Shown here: positions 1 to 5,492 of the stretch, piece after piece
Layout: each line of letters starts with the position of its first letter
Numbering within the stretch: the stretch's first letter is position 1
Assembly: GCA_022842085.1 (NCBI GenBank)
Contig: JALHQF010000037.1
Coordinates: forward strand, 1 to 5,492
DNA: 5,492 nt
Source of the DNA: Patescibacteria group bacterium
Lineage (GTDB): Bacteria > Patescibacteriota > UBA1384 > CAILIB01
Direction: 5' to 3'
Notes under the pieces: model-generated
What the model was told of the DNA's origin: nothing
What the model saw: only the letters and a program-made list of their open reading frames with translations
Database searches by the model: none
Program-made: the position numbers and the translations under genes

Positions 1-118
1 TCCTCAGCGGCAATCTTAATATCAGAGGCCTGTCCCTGTGCCCCACCAAGTGGCTGGTGAATCATGATGCGGCTATTGGGTAGTGCGTAGCGCTTACCCT
101 TGGCTCCGGAGCTGAGGA
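1..118. repeat. Left arm of a perfect 118-bp inverted repeat (fold-back of clpP)
   Basis: Every base pairs with 262-379 read in reverse (position i with 380-i), without mismatch. Identity stops at base 119 (T, where the mirror base would need G). The arm is therefore an antisense copy of the middle of clpP placed where the clpP 5' end should be. Both ends of the arm carry the same octamer in opposite orientations: TCCTCAGC at 1-8 and GCTGAGGA at 111-118. The octamer at 111-118 also fits the expected clpP codons Ala-Glu-Asp, so it is a microhomology at the junction. An in-frame TAG at 81-83 closes any fusion reading frame. I infer a template-switch chimera or assembly fold-back at a contig end. 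A real inverted duplication is possible but less likely. Confidence 0.95.
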
Positions 119-119
119 T

Positions 120-536
120 GTGGAGCGAGACATCAAGCTCTACATCAATAGTCCAGGGGGTCACGTAGATGCTGGTCTCGCCATCTACGACACCATGCAG
201 TACGTCAAGCCAGACGTTTCGACTATCTGTGTGGGGCTTGCGGCTTCCATGGGAGCCTTCCTCCTCAGCTCCGGAGCCAAGGGTAAGCGCTACGCACTAC
301 CCAATAGCCGCATCATGATTCACCAGCCACTTGGTGGGGCACAGGGACAGGCCTCTGATATTAAGATTGCCGCTGAGGAGATCCTCAAGATGAAAGCGTT
401 CCTCAACACCACGCTTGCCGAGCAAACCGGCCAGGCACTCGAGAAGGTGGAGCGCGATACCGATCGTGATTACTTCCTGAGTAGTACGGAGGCAGTCAGC
501 TACGGCCTCATCGACAGCGTTCTCACGCGGGGGTAA
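120..536 (+). CDS. clpP: ATP-dependent Clp protease proteolytic subunit ClpP, 5'-truncated
   Basis: This is the serine peptidase subunit that forms the double-heptamer chamber of Clp proteases and degrades proteins unfolded by ClpX or a similar AAA+ partner in the cytoplasm. The visible 138 residues contain the INSPGG oxyanion/strand motif (10-14), the nucleophile serine in AASMGA (Ser43), the catalytic His in IMIHQP (His68), and the catalytic Asp at the end of DTDRD (Asp117). The whole triad is present. ClpP proteins are usually near 195-207 residues, so about 50 N-terminal residues are missing. The GTG at 120 is probably an internal valine codon and not the true start: the codons at 111-119 (Ala-Glu-Asp) also fit the family, and upstream sequence is the inverted copy of 262-379. 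The real 5' end and promoter are lost. The gene ends with TAA, 12 bases before the next start. Confidence 0.96.
   Translation: MERDIKLYINSPGGHVDAGLAIYDTMQYVKPDVSTICVGLAASMGAFLLSSGAKGKRYALPNSRIMIHQPLGGAQGQASDIKIAAEEILKMKAFLNTTLAEQTGQALEKVERDTDRDYFLSSTEAVSYGLIDSVLTRG
262..379. repeat. Right (native) arm of the 118-bp inverted repeat, inside clpP
   Basis: This is the sense copy of the repeat and codes for the ClpP stretch from the end of the active-site serine segment through the His-containing IMIHQP motif. It begins with TCCTCAGC (262-269) and ends with GCTGAGGA (372-379), so the native segment has 8-base terminal inverted repeats by chance. The two arms are separated by 143 bases of unique clpP sequence (119-261). 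This arm is native because it lies in an unbroken ClpP reading frame. Confidence 0.95.
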
Positions 537-548
537 TCTAAGGGCACG

Positions 549-1274
549 ATGCCCAAGCCGCCCATTGCACCCGCGCCATTCAAGTTGCCTTCAGCAACGG
601 TTGTGGCCTGGGCCGCTTTAGTACTTGCACTCCTTCTTGCCGTAAACCAGGTTGTACTTGTACGTAGGGTGGCGGCGCTTAAGCCAGGGAGTGTGGCAAC
701 CCAGCAGCGTGCCGAACCAGCTAACGGCTCAACCCTCGAAAAAGGGAAGTTTGTAGCGGTGAGCGCTAAGGAGCCACGCCTCGGGAGTGCTGATGCCAAG
801 TACACGCTCATCGAGTACTCAGATATGGATTGCCCGTTCTGTACTCGCTGGCACAGAACAGTTGAACAGGTTATCCAAGAGCAACCCACCAAGCTGAGTA
901 AGGTATTTCGCCACCTCCCTCTTGAGTCTATCCACCCTAAAGCACGACCACAGAACGAGGCGATCGCTTGTGTCCAGCAAGAGAGTCCGGCTGCGGCCTG
1001 GGGCACAATCAACGCGGTGTTTGCTCGCAAGCCCGCTAGCTGGACGCAGGACGAGGTAGTTGCGGCAGCTGTAACCGCAGGAGCAAACGAAGCGGCTGTG
1101 CGTAGCTGTATCTCCGCCGGAACCGGTACGCAAATTGTGAACGAGCACATTGCGCAGGTTGATGAGCTTGGCGCATCAGGCACACCGTTTAGCCTGCTCG
1201 TGGGGCCGGATGGCTCGGCGCGGGTGATTTCGGGGGCGGCGGCAAAGGCGCAGCTTGAAGCACTGCTCAACTAG
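549..1274 (+). CDS. Membrane-anchored DsbA-family thiol:disulfide oxidoreductase
   Basis: A 241-residue protein with a proline-rich N-terminus, one hydrophobic segment at about 17-39 ending in an RR pair, a linker, and a thioredoxin-fold domain from about 68 to the end. The active site is CPFC (Cys95-Cys98) in the context YSDMDCPFC. The cis-proline loop is GTPF (Thr212-Pro213). These place it in the DsbA/DSBA-like group that oxidises cysteine pairs in exported proteins outside the membrane. Two more cysteines, Cys141 and Cys187, lie in the inserted helical region and may form a structural or regulatory disulfide. ATG at 549 is preceded by AAGGG at 540-544, a weak ribosome site. The gene lies 12 bases after clpP and 2 bases before the next gene, so it is probably co-transcribed. 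The next exported proteins with cysteine pairs are candidate substrates (inference). A reductase or isomerase role cannot be excluded by sequence alone. Confidence 0.9.
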   Translation: MPKPPIAPAPFKLPSATVVAWAALVLALLLAVNQVVLVRRVAALKPGSVATQQRAEPANGSTLEKGKFVAVSAKEPRLGSADAKYTLIEYSDMDCPFCTRWHRTVEQVIQEQPTKLSKVFRHLPLESIHPKARPQNEAIACVQQESPAAAWGTINAVFARKPASWTQDEVVAAAVTAGANEAAVRSCISAGTGTQIVNEHIAQVDELGASGTPFSLLVGPDGSARVISGAAAKAQLEALLN

Positions 1275-1276
1275 CT

Positions 1277-1768
1277 ATGATCCAGTCCCGTCCCCAGCAT
1301 CCGGCGCAGGTGCTTGCTGGGGTGGTCGTGGGTGCGTTCTGGGCTGCCTTGATGATCTGGGCCACCCTGCCAGCGTACGCGTTTCAGGCTTCTCAGCAGG
1401 CCGTGATTGGTCGTGTAGCCGCCCCAACGGGGCTCTTTCTTGGTTCGTGGCGGATGTTTAGTGGCAACCGCGTTGGTACTCCCGTGGTAACGATCGACCT
1501 CTACACTCAGTTTGGCACGAAGCCAATTCGCACCATTGAGCCGTACCCCCTCAAGGCACGCCCCTACCTGTCTGTAGATGAGCGCATAGGGGAAACAGTG
1601 CACGATAGTGCCGAAGTACGAGCTCGCTACATAGACTACTGGTGCAGTCGAACACCGGGAGCAGACCGAGCCGTGTACCGGCGCGTGTGGCATGAGGTGC
1701 AAATTTACCACCCAAACCTTGCAAGGGAAAACGAGGTGAGTGAGGTAACCTACCCTTGCAATGCGTAA
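1277..1768 (+). CDS. Single-pass membrane protein with WRMF motif, possible SdpA-like partner of the HTTM protein
   Basis: A 163-residue protein that I do not recognise with certainty. It has a hydrophobic segment at about 12-32, then an extracytoplasmic region with a Trp-Arg-Met-Phe motif (58-61) followed by a predicted beta-rich stretch (VVTIDLYTQFG, 70-80). It ends in a region with exactly two cysteines, Cys123 and Cys161, which could form a disulfide. From memory of the families, a short protein with one membrane segment and a W-x-[FM]-[FY] motif just after it, encoded directly before an HTTM/SdpB-type protein, fits SdpA-like or DUF5819-like partners. The similarity is in architecture and motif and was not tested by alignment. 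ATG at 1277 has no clear Shine-Dalgarno and follows the upstream TAG by two bases, suggesting translational coupling. Its end overlaps the next gene by 8 bases (1761-1768). Existence is firm and function is open. Confidence 0.85.
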   Translation: MIQSRPQHPAQVLAGVVVGAFWAALMIWATLPAYAFQASQQAVIGRVAAPTGLFLGSWRMFSGNRVGTPVVTIDLYTQFGTKPIRTIEPYPLKARPYLSVDERIGETVHDSAEVRARYIDYWCSRTPGADRAVYRRVWHEVQIYHPNLARENEVSEVTYPCNA

Positions 1769-2603
1769 GCTGCTCAACACCCTCGTTTCGGCGTACCTTG
1801 AGCCAATTTCGCATACGGCGCACAGTTGGTCGCGACGGCTTGTGGCATTGGCGACTGTTGGCCATCTGTGGTTCCTCCTCTTCCGTAGTCCTATGCTCTT
1901 TGGTGAGCATCAGCTCTACGAGCGTGGTACCGGCGCAACCTGGTTTACCAACTTTGACGTTTCTTATGCTGGTGCGGTAGTCATTCTCCTCCTTGGGATG
2001 GTGCTTGGTCTTTGGCAGGCGTTTGGAAAGCCAAACCGTATCCTGTTTGCGATTCTCGCGTTGTTCTTCGTTGTGATGCAGCAGCGTGTGGCGGAGGTTG
2101 GCTATGGTGGTACGAGCTTCCTCCAGCTTCTGCTTACCTACCATGTGGCGCAGGATTGGATTGGTGGGATGCCGGGCAAGCGCACCACCACCTGGCCACT
2201 ACGCTTAGCGCAGCTCAACTTCGTACTGGTGTACGTCTCGAGCGCCCTTGCAAAGTGGGAGTACAGCTCGTGGCGCGATGGTACCGTGCTTGCTCGTAAT
2301 GCGTACACGCAGTACACGTACCCATGGGCAGACATTGTGCTCCTCAATCCGGTTGCGTCAACGGTACTCGCCTACGCCGCTATTGTGCTCTACCTGTTTA
2401 TCGTCCCTCAGCTCTTCTCAAACGGGTGGATGCGGCGCGTGGCGATTGTCTCCGTACTCATGTTCCACGGCAGTATCGGGATGCTCATGAACGTAGAGCT
2501 CTTTGGCATGGTGATGTTTGCTGGCGTCTTCCTCTTCCTCCGAGATGAGGATGTCGTATGGCTGCGAAGGCTCGTACAGAAGCCGGTAAAAACGTTACCA
2601 TAG
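1761..2603 (+). CDS. HTTM-domain (SdpB / gamma-carboxylase-like) multi-pass membrane protein
   Basis: A 280-residue integral membrane protein with hydrophobic segments near 26-42, 69-88, 92-107, 116-131, 149-165, 198-218, 226-242 and 245-260. The segment at 149-175, with QLNFVLVYVSSALAKW followed by a Trp-Arg-Asp-Gly-Thr motif (171-175), matches the hallmark of the HTTM family, where a helix ending in a lysine is followed by W-x-[DE]-G. HTTM proteins share the membrane fold of vitamin K-dependent gamma-glutamyl carboxylase and include SdpB, which helps mature the SDP toxin in Bacillus. Substrate and reaction for this protein are unknown. It has no cysteines. The C-terminus is basic and probably cytoplasmic. 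The ATG overlaps the end of the preceding gene in the 8-base stretch ATGCGTAA, and the next gene begins 4 bases after its TAG, so it is embedded in an operon. A SdpB-like role is inferred from the neighbour. Confidence 0.82.
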   Translation: MRKLLNTLVSAYLEPISHTAHSWSRRLVALATVGHLWFLLFRSPMLFGEHQLYERGTGATWFTNFDVSYAGAVVILLLGMVLGLWQAFGKPNRILFAILALFFVVMQQRVAEVGYGGTSFLQLLLTYHVAQDWIGGMPGKRTTTWPLRLAQLNFVLVYVSSALAKWEYSSWRDGTVLARNAYTQYTYPWADIVLLNPVASTVLAYAAIVLYLFIVPQLFSNGWMRRVAIVSVLMFHGSIGMLMNVELFGMVMFAGVFLFLRDEDVVWLRRLVQKPVKTLP

Positions 2604-2607
2604 ACGC

Positions 2608-3297
2608 ATGCGACGCTCTCGAGCCTTTACCTTGGTGGAGCTCATGATGGCAGTGCTGTTGATTGCAATTCTCGTCAGCGTAGTGGTGCTCAACCTAGGG
2701 CAAACCAGACGCAATGCACGTGACGGCCAGCGGCGCGCGGATGCCAAAACGCTGGTTGGCGCCGTAGTGGCACACCAGCAAGCCAGGGGCACAAGCTTTG
2801 TGACGGTTCCTAACCAGCCTTGTACGGTTACGGCTGGCTCTGGTCCGCTCGTGGGCGCGGGCTGCGTGGGTGCAAATGGCCGCAGTTTTGGCAAGGTCAA
2901 CGTGATTAATGCAACCAGCAGCACGGGCGAGCGCTACGCCGCGACGAGCATCATCAGCGCCCTGCGAACCGCGGGTTTTCTTGGGAGTGACCTTCGCGAT
3001 CCGCTGGCCCGTGGTGCTACCAATACTAATATGCAGCTTCCGGACTACGTGCTCGTTCGAGCCATTCAGGGGAGTGGCGATCAGGCCTTCGGTGTTTCTG
3101 GAGAGGTGCTGGCTGTCTGGACCATTCTCGAGTCAGCTCCCTCACAACTCGAGCGAGATACGGCTGCCAAGTACCCCGGCGGAACCGGCGTTTCGGGTGT
3201 GAGTTACTCCTTTGCGGTGGCGAGTAGTGCCGAGCTGCAGAGCTACCGGAGTGGGTATGCATCGGCGAACGGCGTGGCAAAGCCAACTACCCCTTGA
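2608..3297 (+). CDS. Type IV prepilin-like protein with N-terminal methylation motif
   Basis: A 229-residue secreted or pilus-associated protein. The N-terminus has a short basic leader (MRRSRA) and the class III signal FTLVELMMAV, with predicted prepilin peptidase cleavage between Ala6 and Phe7 and the conserved Glu at +5 (Glu11). The hydrophobic helix runs to about residue 30. It is followed by TRRNARDGQRRADAKTLV, a pattern common in minor pilins and pseudopilins of Candidate Phyla Radiation bacteria. Alanine at -1 in place of glycine is less usual but tolerated. The globular part has exactly two cysteines, Cys72 and Cys86, a likely disulfide loop and a possible substrate of the DsbA-like protein encoded upstream. 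ATG at 2608 is 4 bases after the preceding stop, and no pilus assembly ATPase or peptidase gene is in the window. The stop is TGA. It could be a major or a minor pilin; the sequence does not decide. Confidence 0.9.
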   Translation: MRRSRAFTLVELMMAVLLIAILVSVVVLNLGQTRRNARDGQRRADAKTLVGAVVAHQQARGTSFVTVPNQPCTVTAGSGPLVGAGCVGANGRSFGKVNVINATSSTGERYAATSIISALRTAGFLGSDLRDPLARGATNTNMQLPDYVLVRAIQGSGDQAFGVSGEVLAVWTILESAPSQLERDTAAKYPGGTGVSGVSYSFAVASSAELQSYRSGYASANGVAKPTTP

Positions 3298-3338
3298 CGT
3301 ACCCCCGTCAAACCGTTACGGTACTTCAGCACGACGAC

Positions 3339-3360
3339 CCAGCCCCTCGGCTGGTGTTTT
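3339..3360 (+). terminator. Likely Rho-independent terminator after the pilin gene
   Basis: A 6-bp GC-rich stem, CCAGCC (3339-3344) with GGCTGG (3349-3354), closes a 4-base loop and is followed by TGTTTT. It sits 41 bases after the pilin stop and before the AT-rich region ahead of 16S, where the protein operon would be expected to end. The U-tract is short and interrupted, so termination may be partial. Confidence 0.6.
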
Positions 3361-3381
3361 GTCGGTAGCGCCCGAACTCTT

Positions 3382-3401
3382 ACAACTCGTTGTCATACAA
3401 C
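3382..3401. promoter_or_regulatory. Operator-like alternating inverted repeat ACAAC / GTTGT / ACAAC
   Basis: Three 5-base arms alternate in orientation: ACAAC (3382-3386), GTTGT (3389-3393) and ACAAC (3397-3401), separated by TC and CAT. The middle arm can pair with either neighbour, so it is either a protein-binding site with overlapping dyads or a small switchable hairpin. It lies just upstream of the AT-rich rRNA promoter region. Short arms mean chance cannot be excluded. Confidence 0.35.
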
Positions 3402-3404
3402 ATA

Positions 3405-3446
3405 TTGTCAAGCAGTTTTTATAAAATCTGTAACTATTTTTATAGC
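3405..3446 (+). promoter_or_regulatory. AT-rich candidate promoter for the 16S rRNA gene
   Basis: This is the most AT-rich stretch of the window and lies about 65-105 bases before 16S. TTGTCA at 3405-3410 matches five of six bases of the sigma-70 -35 consensus. TGTAAC at 3429-3434, 18 bases later, is a 4/6 match to the -10. TATAAA at 3420-3425 is a better -10 by sequence but lacks a good -35 at the right distance (ACAACA lies 17 bases upstream). The octamer TTTTTATA occurs at 3416-3423 and again at 3437-3444, exactly 21 bases apart. The region is a promoter by position and composition; the exact hexamers are uncertain. Confidence 0.45.
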
Positions 3447-3465
3447 CAACAGAGTCGAGTGCATT

Positions 3466-3491
3466 TGTTGCTGCCGAGATTCGGCACAACA
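3466..3491 (+). other. Strong hairpin in the 16S leader
   Basis: TGTTG (3466-3470) and TGCCGA (3472-3477) pair with TCGGCA (3481-3486) and CAACA (3487-3491). This gives an 11-bp stem with one bulged C (3471) and a GAT loop. It ends about 18 bases before the mature 16S 5' end. A leader-processing or antitermination element is the natural guess. A T-rich run (3504-3514) follows 12 bases later, too far for a standard terminator. Confidence 0.5.
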
Positions 3492-3509
3492 GGTCTCAAA
3501 ACCTTTTCT

Positions 3510-4982
<1,473 letters not shown>

Positions 4983-5241
4983 CTATAGGATAGAACGTTT
5001 GCCTCGGTTAGCCGTAAGGCGCCGAATGAGCGCGTTCAGGTCACCTCTCTTGAAGAGGCTGCAAACCAGCGATGGTTTGCCCGGGCACGAGACCTACGCC
5101 CGGCGAATCAAGGCAGCAATAAGTGCACTCACACTGCAAAGACAATTTCGTTGTACGACATTCGAGTGGCGCGCCGGCAGGCGTGAACCAAGGCTACACC
5201 CACCTGTACCTTGGTTCTCTCCTGCTGGTTTTTGCCTGCAC
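4983..5241 (+). other. 16S-tRNA internal transcribed spacer with hairpins
   Basis: These 259 bases hold no gene. Local stems are visible: GAACG (4993-4997) with CGTTC (5033-5037) enclosing a GCC-GTAA-GGC hairpin (5011-5020); CCTCT/AGAGG (5044-5048/5054-5058); GCAAACCA/TGGTTTGC (5061-5068/5073-5080) with a GCGA GNRA tetraloop; CCGGGC/GCCCGG (5081-5086/5098-5103); and GAACCAAGG/CCTTGGTTC (5185-5193/5209-5217). They are probably rRNA and tRNA processing structures. No standard boxA was recognised. Confidence 0.75.
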
Positions 5242-5319
5242 GGACCGTTAGCTCAGCGGTAGAGCGTCCTCTGTCAAGAGAAAGGAAGGTCTCAGGTTCG
5301 AATCCTGAACGGTCCACCA
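5242..5319 (+). tRNA. tRNA with abnormal anticodon arm, possibly tRNA-Asp(GTC)
   Basis: Acceptor GGACCGT (5242-5248) pairs perfectly with ACGGTCC (5309-5315), followed by discriminator A and an encoded CCA (5317-5319). The D-arm GCTC/GAGC (5251-5254/5262-5265) and the T-arm TCAGG-TTCGAAT-CCTGA (5292-5308) are perfect. Between them lie 26 bases where a class I tRNA usually has about 23, so the anticodon arm or variable loop has about three extra bases. The only canonical 7-base loop is CTGTCAA (5271-5277), giving anticodon GTC (Asp), but its 5-bp stem is poor. An alternative outer stem TCCT/AGGA (5267-5270/5283-5286) leaves a 12-base loop. Discriminator A is not the usual G of tRNA-Asp. It may be a degenerate tRNA, an unusual functional one, or contain a sequence error. 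Confidence 0.75.
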
Positions 5320-5347
5320 GTTTCACATACCGTGGTCGACGCTTTGT

Positions 5348-5424
5348 CGAGGTGTAGCTCAGTCTGGTAGAGCGCGTGCCTCCAGTGTACGTCGTCGGGG
5401 GTTCGAATCCCTCCATCTCGGCCA
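5348..5424 (+). tRNA. trnW: tRNA-Trp (CCA)
   Basis: A complete cloverleaf. Acceptor CGAGGTG (5348-5354) pairs with CATCTCG (5414-5420), with one G-U. The D-arm is GCTC/GAGC (5357-5360/5370-5373) with GG in the loop. The anticodon stem is CGTGC/GTACG (5375-5379/5387-5391) with loop CTCCAGT, so the anticodon is CCA at 5382-5384. The T-arm is GGGGG-TTCGAAT-CCCTC (5397-5413). The discriminator is G (5421), as expected for Trp, followed by an encoded CCA (5422-5424). It lies 28 bases after the previous tRNA and downstream of 16S, probably in the same transcript. The anticodon reads UGG only, which agrees with UGA being a stop here. Confidence 0.94.
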
Positions 5425-5492
5425 AGCGACCGGCCACCCAACACCCTGCCCGCCAATTTGAAGCACCAACGACGCTGCTTCGCTCATGCCCT
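5425..5492 (+). other. Spacer tail with a hairpin at the window edge, no 23S start visible
   Basis: The last 68 bases contain no recognisable gene. GAAGCA (5460-5465) pairs with TGCTTC (5476-5481) around a 10-base loop, with no T-run in the remaining bases. It may be a processing stem ahead of 23S rRNA, but the window stops before this can be seen. Confidence 0.4.

Noticed and set aside
1..379. The inverted repeat as an insertion sequence, attachment site or invertible promoter.
   Set aside because: There is no transposase or recombinase, no target duplication, and the arms are coding clpP sequence; a chimera explains it better.
500..1270. A 256-codon open frame on the minus strand.
   Set aside because: It lies opposite the DsbA-like gene, which has a clear CPFC motif, membrane anchor and cis-proline; the antisense frame shows no recognisable domain.
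1551..2144. A 197-codon open frame on the minus strand.
   Set aside because: It is antisense to the WRMF and HTTM genes, whose frames carry membrane segments and family motifs; its own composition looks like a shadow frame.
3294..3322. TTGACG (3294-3299) with TACGGT (3317-3322), 17 bases apart, as a promoter.
   Set aside because: The -10 matches only three of six bases, it overlaps the pilin stop, and it lies upstream of the terminator-like hairpin.
5185..5230. The 9-bp hairpin at 5185-5217 with TTTTT near 5229 as a terminator.
   Set aside because: The T-run begins about 11 bases after the stem and tRNAs follow directly, so a processing stem is more likely.
4999..5437. Open frames on both strands across the spacer and tRNAs.
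   Set aside because: They overlap spacer hairpins and two tRNAs and show no protein features.

Overview
The window looks like one short contig from a bacterium of the Candidate Phyla Radiation (Patescibacteria). The 16S rRNA gene carries departures from the bacterial consensus that are familiar from that radiation, including an A at the variable site of the 926R primer region and mismatches to 27F and 1492R. The protein genes are tightly packed, mostly without clear Shine-Dalgarno sequences, and include a short prepilin-like protein. The exact class cannot be fixed by eye. The code appears standard: five genes end in TAA, TAG, TAA, TAG and TGA, none has an internal TGA, and the tRNA-Trp has a CCA anticodon.

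Layout, all on the + strand: (1) Bases 1-118 are an exact reverse complement of 262-379, inside the clpP gene, so the left edge is a fold-back that removes about the first 50 codons of clpP. It is most likely an amplification or assembly chimera. (2) Bases 120-3297 hold five closely spaced genes: a 5'-truncated ClpP protease, a membrane-anchored DsbA-like thiol oxidoreductase, a single-pass membrane protein with a WRMF motif, a multi-pass HTTM/SdpB-like membrane protein and a type IV prepilin-like protein. Gaps are 12, 2, -8 and 4 bases, which suggests one transcription unit. A terminator-like hairpin follows at 3339-3360. (3) Bases 3361-3509 are an AT-rich rRNA promoter/leader region with operator-like alternating repeats and a strong hairpin. 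(4) A complete 16S rRNA gene spans about 3510-4982. (5) The spacer holds several hairpins, a tRNA with an abnormal anticodon arm (probably Asp-GTC), a clean tRNA-Trp(CCA), and 68 more bases with no recognisable 23S start.

The most interesting biological idea is the four-gene cassette after clpP. The WRMF and HTTM proteins resemble the SdpA/SdpB type of membrane pair, and they sit between a disulfide oxidoreductase and a pilin-like protein. The WRMF protein and the pilin each have exactly two cysteines, and the HTTM protein has none. This suggests oxidative folding or processing of an exported product, but the function is inferred. The inverted repeat at the left edge should be treated as an artefact until reads prove otherwise.
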